Source: Thioclava dalianensis (GTDB taxonomy: Bacteria; Pseudomonadota; Alphaproteobacteria; Rhodobacterales; Rhodobacteraceae). Taken from it: a stretch of 64,000 bases of DNA. The notes under the pieces are model-generated. The model was not told the DNA's origin, did not search any database, and saw only the letters and a program-made list of their open reading frames with translations. The DNA is taken from assembly GCF_000715505.1 (NCBI RefSeq), contig NZ_JHEH01000014.1:1-64000 (forward strand), in the 5' to 3' direction. Position numbers and translations under genes: made by a program. Below are positions 27,045 to 35,066 of the stretch, in pieces (within the stretch, counting starts at the first letter, position 1; each line of letters starts with the position of its first letter).

Positions 27045-28157
27045 ATGGCAACCACCGGCAAACAACTGTTCACGACGCTGGAGGCAGACGGCACGCTCAC
27101 CGTCGCCCTTGAGGACGTCAGCTTCCCCGACCCGACTGGCAATCAGGTGCTGGTGAAAATGGAAGCGGCGCCGATCAACCCGTCGGATCTCGCCATCCTC
27201 GTGGGGGCCGCCGACATGGAGAACGCGACCTATTCGCCCGGCAAATTCGTGGCCACTGTGCCCGAACCCTACAATGCGGGCTCAAAGGCGCGTCATGGGC
27301 TCAAGCTGCCCGCAGGCAATGAGGGCGCGGGCACGGTGATTGCGACCGGCGACAGCGACGCGGCCAAAGCTTTGATGGGCCAGCGCGTCTCTTGCGTGCC
27401 GGGCAATGCCTATAGCCAATATTGCACCGCCGATGCGGGCATGTGCCTGCCGCTGGGCGATCATAGCACTGAAGAAGGGGCGAGCAGTTTCGTCAACCCA
27501 ATGACCGCGCTGGGATTTGCCGAGAATGCGAAAATGGACGGGCAGGACGCGATCCTGCACACGGTCGGGGCATCGAACCTTGGCCAGATGCTGACCCGCA
27601 TCTGCCAAGAAGACGGCCTCGGTCTGGTGAATATCGTGCGCAAGGACGATCAGGTCGAACTGCTCAAGAAGATCGGCGCCACTCATGTCGTCAACTCGTC
27701 GCAGGATGACTTCATGGCGCAACTCACTGCTGCGATTGACGATACCGGCGCGTTCTACGGCTTCGATCCGATCGGCGGCGGCACCTCGGTCGACACGGCC
27801 TTCAAGGCGATGGAGCGCGTCGCCGTGAGCCGGATGTCCGAGTATTCGCGCTACGGCTCAAACCAGCCCAAGCGGATGTTCATCTACGGACGGCTCGACA
27901 CTGGCGCGACCACGCTCTCTCCGAGCTACGGATTTGGCTGGACGCTTTCGGGCTGGCTGCTGTTCCCGTTCCTGCAATCGGCCGGGGCAGAAACTGTCGC
28001 GCGGATGCGCAAGCGCGTGCGCGACAATCTCACGACCACCTTCGCCAGCCACTATAAGAAACGCGTCAATCTTGAAGAGATGCTGACCAAAGAGGCCGTG
28101 AGTGATTACCGGACCATGAAGACGGGCGAGAAATACCTCGTCACGCCTTGGTCGTGA
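27045..28157 (+). CDS. MDR-family (zinc-binding dehydrogenase type) oxidoreductase
   Basis: A 370-residue medium-chain dehydrogenase/reductase. The N-terminal GroES-like domain contains APINPSDLAIL and PAGNEGAGTVIATG; the Rossmann part has HTVGASNLGQMLTRIC (about residue 165), an altered form of the nucleotide-binding loop. The catalytic zinc ligands of true alcohol dehydrogenases are not evident, so a quinone- or enone-reductase-like reaction is more likely. CAGGAG precedes ATG 27045. It is monocistronic, with a terminator immediately downstream. Substrate unknown. Confidence 0.75.
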   Translation: MATTGKQLFTTLEADGTLTVALEDVSFPDPTGNQVLVKMEAAPINPSDLAILVGAADMENATYSPGKFVATVPEPYNAGSKARHGLKLPAGNEGAGTVIATGDSDAAKALMGQRVSCVPGNAYSQYCTADAGMCLPLGDHSTEEGASSFVNPMTALGFAENAKMDGQDAILHTVGASNLGQMLTRICQEDGLGLVNIVRKDDQVELLKKIGATHVVNSSQDDFMAQLTAAIDDTGAFYGFDPIGGGTSVDTAFKAMERVAVSRMSEYSRYGSNQPKRMFIYGRLDTGATTLSPSYGFGWTLSGWLLFPFLQSAGAETVARMRKRVRDNLTTTFASHYKKRVNLEEMLTKEAVSDYRTMKTGEKYLVTPWS

Positions 28158-28165
28158 TCGCCACG

Positions 28166-28204
28166 CCGAGGCGGCCCTGATCGGATCAGGGCTGCTTCGG
28201 TTTT
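28166..28204 (+). terminator. Intrinsic terminator after MDR oxidoreductase gene
   Basis: A 17-bp stem with two G-T type mismatches (starting CCGAGGCGGCCCTGATC) closes over a short loop and is followed by TTTT. The stop codon of the convergent SDR gene lies inside the stem, so the structure is shared between the two gene ends. Confidence 0.82.
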
Positions 28205-28869
28205 GGATAGACCGGCAGATGCGGGATCAACACGTATTCGGGCTGCTCGATCGCGAAGAGGAACGCCCGCGCCACATCTTCAGGGCGCAGCGCATCGGGT
28301 TTCGCCTCATCAAAGAAGGGCGTGTCGACCATGCCCGGATGCAGACAGGTGACGCGCCCCCCGGCTGCGCCCAGTTCCTCGCCAAGATTGTCGGCATAGC
28401 CCCGGATGAACCATTTGGTTGCCGAATAGACCGAGCCCCACATCGGGCCTTGCGAGGCTTTGGAACCGGTCAGCACCATATGCCCTTTTGACGCGCGCAG
28501 ATGCGGCAGGGTGAATTTCGCGGTATAGGTCACCGCAAGGCAATTCAGCTCGATCATCTCGCGCAGGCTCTCGACCGGGGCGGCCTCGGTCCCGCGCGCC
28601 GATGCGCCGACACCTGCATTGGCCAGCACCACGTCGAGCCGACCGTAATGTGCAACCGCACGCGCCACCATGCGCTCCTGCGCCTCGGGATCGGTCACAT
28701 CGGTCGGCAGCGCCAGCGCGTTCTCAGCGCCCAGCTCCGTGACGAGCGCCTCCAGCTTATCGCTCGACCGCGCGGCCAAGGCGACCTTGTGGCCCGCCGC
28801 GACCGCATGGCGCGCGCAGCTCTCGCCGATGCCAGAGGAGGCACCGGTGATAAGAATGATTTTCGACAT
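28186..28869 (-). CDS. Short-chain dehydrogenase/reductase
   Basis: A 227-residue classical SDR. The cofactor motif TGASSGIG lies at residues 8-15, NAG at about 85, the catalytic serine in LTGSKAS (about 134) and the YSATK active site at about 149-153. Substrate is unknown. AAGAGG precedes ATG 28869. It is 66 bases downstream of the DJ-1-type gene on the same strand and may be co-transcribed with it. It differs from the SDR half of RhaD-type fusion enzymes only in being separate, so a link with the nearby aldolase is possible but unproven. Confidence 0.85.
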   Translation of the reverse strand: MSKIILITGASSGIGESCARHAVAAGHKVALAARSSDKLEALVTELGAENALALPTDVTDPEAQERMVARAVAHYGRLDVVLANAGVGASARGTEAAPVESLREMIELNCLAVTYTAKFTLPHLRASKGHMVLTGSKASQGPMWGSVYSATKWFIRGYADNLGEELGAAGGRVTCLHPGMVDTPFFDEAKPDALRPEDVARAFLFAIEQPEYVLIPHLPVYPKPKQP

Positions 28870-28935
28870 CTCAGCCTCTTTGAAAACAGTGTGAACGAAA
28901 AAAGCGCCCCCCGATCCGGGAGGCGCCCTGTGTCG

Positions 28936-29619
28936 TCAGCTCAGCAGAGCCAGCACTTTTTCCGCTGCCGCCTCAGAAGAGGCCGGGTTCTGGCCCGTCA
29001 CCAGCCGCCCGTCGACCACCGCATGGGGCTGCCAGTCGCCCACGCTTTCAAACTGCGCGCCCAGCTCGCGCAGGCGGGTTTCCAGCAGGAAGGGCACGGC
29101 ATCGGCAAGGCCCACGCCACGCTCCTCGCTGTCGGTGAAGGCCGAGACCTTGCGCCCTTTCACGATGGACACGCCATCTTTGTCCACGACCTTCGCGAAG
29201 GCCGCCGGACCGTGACAAACCGAGGCAACCACCTTGCCGCCATCCCAAGCAGCGCCAATCGCCTTGGCGGCGACATCGCTCTCGGCGAGGTCGTACATCG
29301 CGCCGTGACCGCCCGGAATATAAAGCGCGTCATAAGCGGTCACGTCCTCATCCTCGAGGCGGCCAGGGTTTGCCAAAAGCGCCGAGGCCACCGGATCTTC
29401 GCGGAAACGGGTGACAGATGCGGGCGCGTCATCGCCCGTCACATCCGAGTTCGGATCAATCGGGACCGGTTTGCCCGCGAGCGTGACGAGTTTGACCTCA
29501 TGCCCGGCGTCAAGGAAGGCGTAATACGGAGTCGCCAGTTCCTCATACCAGACGCCTGTGGATTTGCCGGTGTCGCCGAGGGCCTGTGCCGCGGTCGAGA
29601 GAATAAGAATGCGTGCCAT
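28936..29619 (-). CDS. DJ-1/PfpI-family protein (Hsp31-like glutamine amidotransferase fold)
   Basis: A 227-residue class I glutamine amidotransferase-like protein. The nucleophilic elbow is visible as ASVCHGPAAF (about residue 125), with the cysteine followed by histidine as in Hsp31/YajL-type proteins. An acidic partner, probably the Glu in STGVWYEEL (about residue 21), and the flap region AGHEVKLVTLAGKPVPIDP are present. Members act as glyoxalase III, chaperones or deglycases. GGAGG precedes ATG 29619. It is divergent from the LysR gene across 143 bases, the usual position for a target of that regulator. Confidence 0.85.
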   Translation of the reverse strand: MARILILSTAAQALGDTGKSTGVWYEELATPYYAFLDAGHEVKLVTLAGKPVPIDPNSDVTGDDAPASVTRFREDPVASALLANPGRLEDEDVTAYDALYIPGGHGAMYDLAESDVAAKAIGAAWDGGKVVASVCHGPAAFAKVVDKDGVSIVKGRKVSAFTDSEERGVGLADAVPFLLETRLRELGAQFESVGDWQPHAVVDGRLVTGQNPASSEAAAEKVLALLS

Positions 29620-29749
29620 TTTTTGGCCTCCTTCATGTCTGCGGTTCAAGGCGTCTCCGGCCCTGTCTGTCTCGGGCCATCAACGCGTCTAGGCAAAGAT
29701 AGGTTGCATTTAACAAACGAGAAATTGATGCAGGCCACGTCAGAAATCG

Positions 29750-29764
29750 ATATATTGGATATAT
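29750..29764. promoter_or_regulatory. AT-rich dyad overlapping LysR start codon
   Basis: ATATAT-TGG-ATATAT lies across the ATG of the LysR gene and faces the DJ-1-type gene. AT-rich dyads with a T-N11-A character in divergent lysR intergenic regions often bind the regulator. The position over the start codon would suit autorepression. Confidence 0.35.
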
Positions 29765-30671
29765 GACACCCGATATCTCGCTTCTGCGCGTGTTCCATGC
29801 CGTCATGGAAGAACGCAATGTCACCGCCGCAGCCCAGAGGCTCGGTCAATCCCAAAGTACCGTGAGCGCGGCGCTGTCGCGGCTGCGCGCGGTGCTGGGC
29901 GATGAGCTGTTTCTGCGCGCGCGCTACGGCGTGGAGCCGACCGAGAAGGCCCTTGAGATCGCGCCCGACATCGCCGCCGGGCTGGAGCGGCTGGAACAGG
30001 CCTTCCGCGCCGCCGAACCCTTTGACCCGGCACGCACCACGCGCCGCTTCCGGCTGTTGCTTGGCCCCTATGCCGAAATCGTGCTGGCCCCGGAACTGGC
30101 CGCCGCCTTCGCACAAGAGGCCCCGTCGGCACGCCTCGAAATCTCTCCCATCGGCCCGGATCTCGACCCGCGCGTCCTTGCGGGGCATGCGTTTGATCTG
30201 GCCGTCGGGCGGTTTCACGCACCGCCCGAAGATCTCGTGGTCTCAGAGCTGATCAATGACGGGTTTCGCTGCATCGTCGCGCCGCAGGCCTTGGCCGATG
30301 GCGCGCCGCTCGACCGCGCGCTCTATGAGACGCTCCCCCATGTCGTCATCGCCCCGCCCGGCAAATGGCGCACGGGGGTTTACAAGCGCACCGAGGCGAC
30401 CGGGCTGCGCCGCAACACCACGGTCGAGGTCACGCATTTCCTGACAGCCGCCCCCACGGTCGCGCGTCTGGGCGGGATTGCCACGGTGCCCGCCCGGGTG
30501 GCCGCCATGACCGCAGGCCCCTATGGGCTGCGCAACCTGCCCGTTCCGATCGATCTTGGCACGTTTCCCAGCCAGATCGCGTGGCACCCCCATCTGCGCC
30601 GTGATCCGGGCCATGCTTGGCTGCGCGGGCTGATCGCAGGGCTCGCGGCCAGATTCACGGCAGCGGGCTAA
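29763..30671 (+). CDS. LysR-family transcriptional regulator
   Basis: A 302-residue regulator with an N-terminal winged helix-turn-helix: LLRVFHAVMEERNVTAAAQRL, then QSQSTVSAALSRLRAVLGDELF (residues 7-52). The effector-binding PBP2-like domain starts near residue 90 (RRFRLLLGPYAEIVLAP). The inducer cannot be inferred. No Shine-Dalgarno sequence is visible before ATG 29763, where the sequence is AT-rich and palindromic, so translation may be weak or leaderless. It is divergent from the DJ-1/SDR pair and convergent with the aldolase gene. Confidence 0.88.
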   Translation: MTPDISLLRVFHAVMEERNVTAAAQRLGQSQSTVSAALSRLRAVLGDELFLRARYGVEPTEKALEIAPDIAAGLERLEQAFRAAEPFDPARTTRRFRLLLGPYAEIVLAPELAAAFAQEAPSARLEISPIGPDLDPRVLAGHAFDLAVGRFHAPPEDLVVSELINDGFRCIVAPQALADGAPLDRALYETLPHVVIAPPGKWRTGVYKRTEATGLRRNTTVEVTHFLTAAPTVARLGGIATVPARVAAMTAGPYGLRNLPVPIDLGTFPSQIAWHPHLRRDPGHAWLRGLIAGLAARFTAAG

Positions 30672-30708
30672 GGCGGGCGGAGGCCCTCTCAAGGCGAGAC
30701 GCGCGGTC

Positions 30709-31950
30709 TCAATTCTTCAGCTTGGCCTGTTCGAGCGACCAATATTCCATATCGAACAGCTCGCCCTCGGAGATCGGCGCGAACCGGCCGTAATCCTCCG
30801 CGGCATTCACGATGCGCGCCGTTTGCTCCAGCAGATCGCCCGCGATCCGCGACGCCTTGTCATTTGCGCCCAAACCGAACAGCCCCACCCCCGGCATAAG
30901 CACCACGCGCGGCGCGGGATCGAGCATGGTTTTCGGCTCCGAAGCATTGGGCGCGTTGCGCGCGAAATAGGCGGCGTAACGATCGGCATATTCGGCCAGC
31001 TTCCGCGTGATCGCGGCGGCATCATCGCCGGCCTCAAGGATCATCGGAAACGGCTTGATGCGGATCACATGGTCCGGGGTCGCAGTGCCGCGCATCGCCA
31101 GTTCCGCCAGATTTTCGCGCCCAAGATAGCGCCGGATTGCAGGCGTCGAGCGGAAATCGACCGCAGGCGCGGTGCCCAGCGCCCCTTGCGCGGCCAGTGC
31201 CTCGATCAGAGCTGCGGCAAGTTCTTCGGGCATCGGCGCGTCATTGGTCTGCGGGGCCTCGACCTCGATCCCTTTCGCCGCCAGAAACTCTTCGGCGGCG
31301 GTGACGAACTCAATCATCAGCTCATAGCTGTCGCGCGCGGTCTCCGCAAAGGTGAAAAGCCCGTGTTTCTCCAGCCAAAGCCCCTCGACCTTCGGATCGC
31401 GCGCGAGCGCATCATTACAGGCATGGCTGAGCGCGTAGCCGGGCATGACATAGGGCACGAAGCCGACCCGACCGCGATAGATCTCGCGCACCACCGGCTC
31501 CATATCCTCCTGATCGGCCAGCGCGAGGATGGCCGTGGCGTGGCTGTGATCGACGAAAGCCTGCGGCATATAGGCGTGCAGCAGCGCCTCAACAGAGGGG
31601 TTTGGCGCGGTCGGATCAAGAAGATGGCGGCGCAAAAAGGCGACCATCTCTTCGTCCGACATATGCGCAATCGCGCGGGTCTCCAGCAGCGGCTCCAGCC
31701 ACATCGCAGGCAGCCCGGGCGCCTCGATATCGCCCAGATCCCAGCCCGAACCCTTCACATGGATGATCTGCTTGCCCGGCGCATCGGGGATCTTGACCGA
31801 GGTATTGCCCCCCCCGTGCAGCACCAGATCGGGATCCTGTCCGATCAGGCGCGAGCTATAGACCCGCAGGCCCAGCGCTGCGGGTTGTCCCGCCGCTTCG
31901 GCGGCCTCGGCGAATTTGCGGGCGTCGGCGTCATTCCAGCGCGATTGCAT
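30709..31950 (-). CDS. Class II aldolase/adducin-family protein of the AI-2 (lsr) locus
   Basis: A 413-residue protein resembling the aldolase half of RhaD-type rhamnulose-1-phosphate aldolase/dehydrogenase fusions, but ending where the SDR half would begin. GGGNTSVK (about residue 48) is the phosphate-binding loop of the family, DHSHATAIL (about 130-138) gives two zinc-ligand histidines, and WLEKHGLFTF (about 195) gives a further metal ligand. ATG 31950 has a GAGGAG Shine-Dalgarno site; an ATG at 31971 lacks one. It follows lsrB by 70 bases on the same strand, where enteric operons carry lsrF-lsrG. I infer that it cleaves a phosphorylated AI-2 product, but this is untested. Confidence 0.82.
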   Translation of the reverse strand: MQSRWNDADARKFAEAAEAAGQPAALGLRVYSSRLIGQDPDLVLHGGGNTSVKIPDAPGKQIIHVKGSGWDLGDIEAPGLPAMWLEPLLETRAIAHMSDEEMVAFLRRHLLDPTAPNPSVEALLHAYMPQAFVDHSHATAILALADQEDMEPVVREIYRGRVGFVPYVMPGYALSHACNDALARDPKVEGLWLEKHGLFTFAETARDSYELMIEFVTAAEEFLAAKGIEVEAPQTNDAPMPEELAAALIEALAAQGALGTAPAVDFRSTPAIRRYLGRENLAELAMRGTATPDHVIRIKPFPMILEAGDDAAAITRKLAEYADRYAAYFARNAPNASEPKTMLDPAPRVVLMPGVGLFGLGANDKASRIAGDLLEQTARIVNAAEDYGRFAPISEGELFDMEYWSLEQAKLKN

Positions 31951-31975
31951 CAGCGGCTCCTCTCTCAACATATTT

Positions 31976-32001
31976 GCGAGGGCGCATCTCCACGCCCTCG
32001 C
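31976..32001 (-). other. Intercistronic hairpin between lsrB and the aldolase gene
   Basis: A perfect 9-bp stem GCGAGGGCG / CGCCCTCGC with an 8-base loop, 20 bases after the lsrB stop. No U-run follows on the minus strand. Like the hairpin after oppA, it could protect the binding-protein mRNA and lower expression of the downstream gene. Confidence 0.65.
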
Positions 32002-32020
32002 CAGATCACGTCACCAGAGA

Positions 32021-33040
32021 TCAGAAATCGAAGTTGTCGATATTGTCCTTGGTGAAAACGGCACGCTCGGGCAGCAGGACGATGCCATTATCCTTGGCCT
32101 CGTAGTTGTAGCCCTGCACCGAGTTGGGCGAGACCTTCACCTCACCCACGCCGGGCACGTTCATCGTATCGCCAACCTGAAGCGGGCCGTCTTTCAGCAC
32201 GTGATCGGCCACGGCCACCGAAATCGCGCCTTGCTTGGTCACGTCCCACAGGCCGAACCGCTTGACCGTGCCGCGCTTGACATAAGGGCGCATCACGTTG
32301 GGCGTCGAGAAGCCGACAATCGTCACCTTGCCCGCCTTACCAAGGTTTTCGGCGGCCTGAGCAGCTGCGGGCAGCGCATTGGCATCGGGCGCGATGATCG
32401 CATCGAGATCGGGATAGGCGCTCAGGATACCCTCAGCGGTCTGAAGCGATTTCTGCGCGTCATTATAGCCGTATTGCGTGGTCACGATCTCCCAGCCGGG
32501 ATGCTCCTTGGCGATCTTTTCCTTGGCCGCCGCGACCCATGCATTCTGATCGGTCACCGTGGGCGAAGAATAGAAGAAGGCGACCTTGGCCTTATCCTTG
32601 CCCTTCAGACCATCCGAGGCCATGTCCACCAGCATGCCGCCCAGCTGCGCCGGCGTGCCTTGGTTGATGTAGTAGGAGCGACATTCCGGGTTCACATCCG
32701 AGTCCCAAGTCATCACCAGAACGCCGCGTGCCATTGCCTGCTTGAGCGCCGGGCAGAGACCATCAGGCGAGACTGCGGCAACGATCACGGCCTTATAGCC
32801 CTGATTAACGAAGTTATTCACGAACTGAACCTGCCCCGAAACGCTGGGCTCGGTCGGGCCGTCATAGGTGACTTTGTCGCCAAGCTTCTTGCCCATCTCG
32901 ACGGCCCCCTTGCCGCCCGATGTGAAGTAGCCCACCCCGACAAGCTTCGGAATGAAGGCGATATCCGCGGCCGAGGCCGAATTGGCCATCAGCATCCCCG
33001 CCGCAAGGGTGCTCATCATCCATTTGGTCGTTTTACGCAT
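32021..33040 (-). CDS. lsrB: Periplasmic AI-2-binding protein LsrB
   Basis: A 339-residue periplasmic receptor (E. coli LsrB is 340). Signal peptide about residues 1-25 (MLMANSASA, cleaved before ADI). Residues reported to contact AI-2 in Salmonella LsrB have counterparts: the Asp in [10 protein letters not shown], Asp-Gln in TVTDQNAW and Pro/Ala in [10 protein letters not shown]. Long stretches such as [14 protein letters not shown] and the C terminus [17 protein letters not shown] closely resemble the enteric protein as I recall it. AGGAGG precedes ATG 33040; an earlier in-frame ATG at 33079 would overlap lsrD. It delivers AI-2 to LsrACD. Confidence 0.94.
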   Translation of the reverse strand: MRKTTKWMMSTLAAGMLMANSASAADIAFIPKLVGVGYFTSGGKGAVEMGKKLGDKVTYDGPTEPSVSGQVQFVNNFVNQGYKAVIVAAVSPDGLCPALKQAMARGVLVMTWDSDVNPECRSYYINQGTPAQLGGMLVDMASDGLKGKDKAKVAFFYSSPTVTDQNAWVAAAKEKIAKEHPGWEIVTTQYGYNDAQKSLQTAEGILSAYPDLDAIIAPDANALPAAAQAAENLGKAGKVTIVGFSTPNVMRPYVKRGTVKRFGLWDVTKQGAISVAVADHVLKDGPLQVGDTMNVPGVGEVKVSPNSVQGYNYEAKDNGIVLLPERAVFTKDNIDNFDF

Positions 33041-33075
33041 TTCAGTTCTCCTCCTCTGAACTCTTTGGGCGCGCG

Positions 33076-34059
33076 TCATTCTGACGGACGCGGCCGCACC
33101 GGAATGAACTCGCGCAGCAAGGGCGCCCCGTGGCGCATTGCGACGACGACAACCAGCAGCGCTCCGGACAACGCGCTGGAAACCTGACTGGGAACTCCGC
33201 TCATCTGCAGGCCCTGCTGCAGATAGCCGATGATAAACGTGGCGATGATGGTGCCGATCACCGAGCCCTGACCGCCATAGATCGACGCCCCACCAAGGAC
33301 GGCTGCCGTGATCGCGGGCAAAAGCGTGGCCTTGCCCAGATCCACCCGTGCCGAGCCGAAATAGGCCGAGAGCAGAAGCCCTGCCAGTGCAGCGGCGAGC
33401 CCGGTGATCACATAGGTCAGCATCTGAACCCGCGCGACGGGCATCCCCGCATGGCGGGCGGCGGATTCGTTCTGGCCGATCTGGAACACCAGCCGCCCGA
33501 AGCGCGTGACATGCAACAAAACCAGCATCACCAGTGAGAAGGAGAGGAACACGAAAAGCGGCATCGGCAGGCCGAAGATCATCTGATAGCCAAGCCCGGT
33601 GAACGCAGCCGGAAAGCCGCCGATCCCGTCAAAGCCATTCGCGCCGACCACGCCCGAGAGCACAGTTGCCGCCCCCGAGAACATGTAAAGCCCGCCCAGC
33701 GTGACCACGAGCGGTTGCAACCGCGTCAGCCGGATAATCGTTGCGTTGAGCAGCCCCGCCAGCGCGCCCGTCGCAAACCCGACGCCCAGCGAGACGGCCA
33801 GCGGCATGCCGAAGAAATTCGCGATCCCGAACGTGATTGCGCAAAGACCAACCGTGGAGGCAAAGCTCACATCGATCCCGCCTGCGATGATCACCAGCGT
33901 GAGCGGCACTGCCACGATACCCACCTGGACGAAATCCGAGGTGCCATAGAGCAGTGAGCCGAGATTGAGAAAGCGCGGGTTAATTGCTCCGAAGACCGCC
34001 AGTTCAAGAACCAGAATGCCGAGCAAAAGGACTTCCCACCGCATCATGAGACGCTTCAT
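33076..34059 (-). CDS. lsrD: AI-2 ABC transporter permease LsrD
   Basis: A 327-residue permease of the ribose/RbsC-type branch with about eight to ten membrane helices. The family signature for the cytoplasmic coupling region is seen as [19 protein letters not shown] (about residue 195). It is the second permease after LsrC, as in enteric lsrACDB. Its ATG overlaps the lsrC stop by 4 bases (ATGA) and it ends 35 bases before lsrB. Confidence 0.9.
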   Translation of the reverse strand: MKRLMMRWEVLLLGILVLELAVFGAINPRFLNLGSLLYGTSDFVQVGIVAVPLTLVIIAGGIDVSFASTVGLCAITFGIANFFGMPLAVSLGVGFATGALAGLLNATIIRLTRLQPLVVTLGGLYMFSGAATVLSGVVGANGFDGIGGFPAAFTGLGYQMIFGLPMPLFVFLSFSLVMLVLLHVTRFGRLVFQIGQNESAARHAGMPVARVQMLTYVITGLAAALAGLLLSAYFGSARVDLGKATLLPAITAAVLGGASIYGGQGSVIGTIIATFIIGYLQQGLQMSGVPSQVSSALSGALLVVVVAMRHGAPLLREFIPVRPRPSE

Positions 34060-35066
34060 GCCGCTTCCTCCAGATCACGGGATTTCGATGGCTGCGTTCC
34101 GCCTCGGCGGTAGCGCGCGGCCCGATCTCGGGCCTCGAGCGCAATCCGTAACCGACCGTCGATCAGCAGCACCGCAAGCAACATCGCGCCGCCGATAAGG
34201 TCGTTCCAATAGGCCGGGATCTTGAGGAAGACGAGCGCGGTGTCGATCGAGGTGAAGAAGATCACGCCGATCACCACCCCCGCCACTGAGCCGACCCCGC
34301 CCAACAGGCTGATACCGCCTAACACAAGCGCCGCGATCGCTCGCAGTTCCAAGCCAGAGCCCGCCTGATTGGGCACAAACCCGATCTGCGCCGCAAAGGC
34401 GATGCCCGCGATTGCATACATCAAACCTGCCCAGACGAAGGCGAAGAACTCGATTCGGCGCACCGGCAGGCCCAGATGGCGCGCGGCCTCCCGGTTGTCG
34501 CCCACCGCAAAGATCCAGCGTCCGCGCCGTGTCCGCAGCACCAGCCAGACCACGACGATCACGGCCAATGCCACGATCCCGATTGCCGACAGTCCAAAGA
34601 AACCTTTATCCGCGAGGTCTTTGACGCCCTGCGGCAGCTCCTCGATCCACTCGCCGCCCGTGGCGATCAGCATCACGCCCCGGAACAGGCCAAGCGTGCC
34701 AAGCGTCGCCACGATAGAGGGCACACCGAGCAACGCCACGAGCCCGCCATTGAGCGCGCCTGCCGCAGCGCCCGCGCCAAGCGCCGCCGCGATCCCGACC
34801 GGCAGCGGCGCCCCGGCATTCACCGTCAGCCCAAGCGTCACCGCAGAGAGGCCAAGCACCGACCCGCCCGAGACATCGATATTGCGCGTAAGGATCACCG
34901 GGAAGATCCCGAGTGCCACGAGCATGAGCACCAGACCGTTCGACCAGATGATCGACGCCGTGCGCGCCGACAAAAAGCCGGGTGCGGCCATGCCGACCAA
35001 AAGCAACACGATCACGGTCACAAGAAACAACGTCGCGACTCGTTCGCGGGCGATCCGTTCAAGCAT
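34056..35066 (-). CDS. lsrC: AI-2 ABC transporter permease LsrC
   Basis: A 336-residue permease of the RbsC-type branch. VILTRNIDVSGGSVLGLSAV (about residues 55-75) is the conserved helix-2 signature of this family, and FAVGDNREAARHLGLPVRRI (about 205-225) is the coupling loop. ATG 35066 starts the protein as MLERIARERVATLF and overlaps the end of lsrA by 8 bases. With LsrD it forms the AI-2 channel. Confidence 0.9.
   Translation of the reverse strand: MLERIARERVATLFLVTVIVLLLVGMAAPGFLSARTASIIWSNGLVLMLVALGIFPVILTRNIDVSGGSVLGLSAVTLGLTVNAGAPLPVGIAAALGAGAAAGALNGGLVALLGVPSIVATLGTLGLFRGVMLIATGGEWIEELPQGVKDLADKGFFGLSAIGIVALAVIVVVWLVLRTRRGRWIFAVGDNREAARHLGLPVRRIEFFAFVWAGLMYAIAGIAFAAQIGFVPNQAGSGLELRAIAALVLGGISLLGGVGSVAGVVIGVIFFTSIDTALVFLKIPAYWNDLIGGAMLLAVLLIDGRLRIALEARDRAARYRRGGTQPSKSRDLEEAA

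Noticed and set aside
28186-31950. SDR gene as the missing dehydrogenase half of a RhaD-type aldolase/dehydrogenase
   Set aside because: The SDR is separated from the aldolase by the DJ-1-type gene and an opposite-strand LysR gene and is only about 227 residues without special similarity to the fused domain, so a functional link is not supported.
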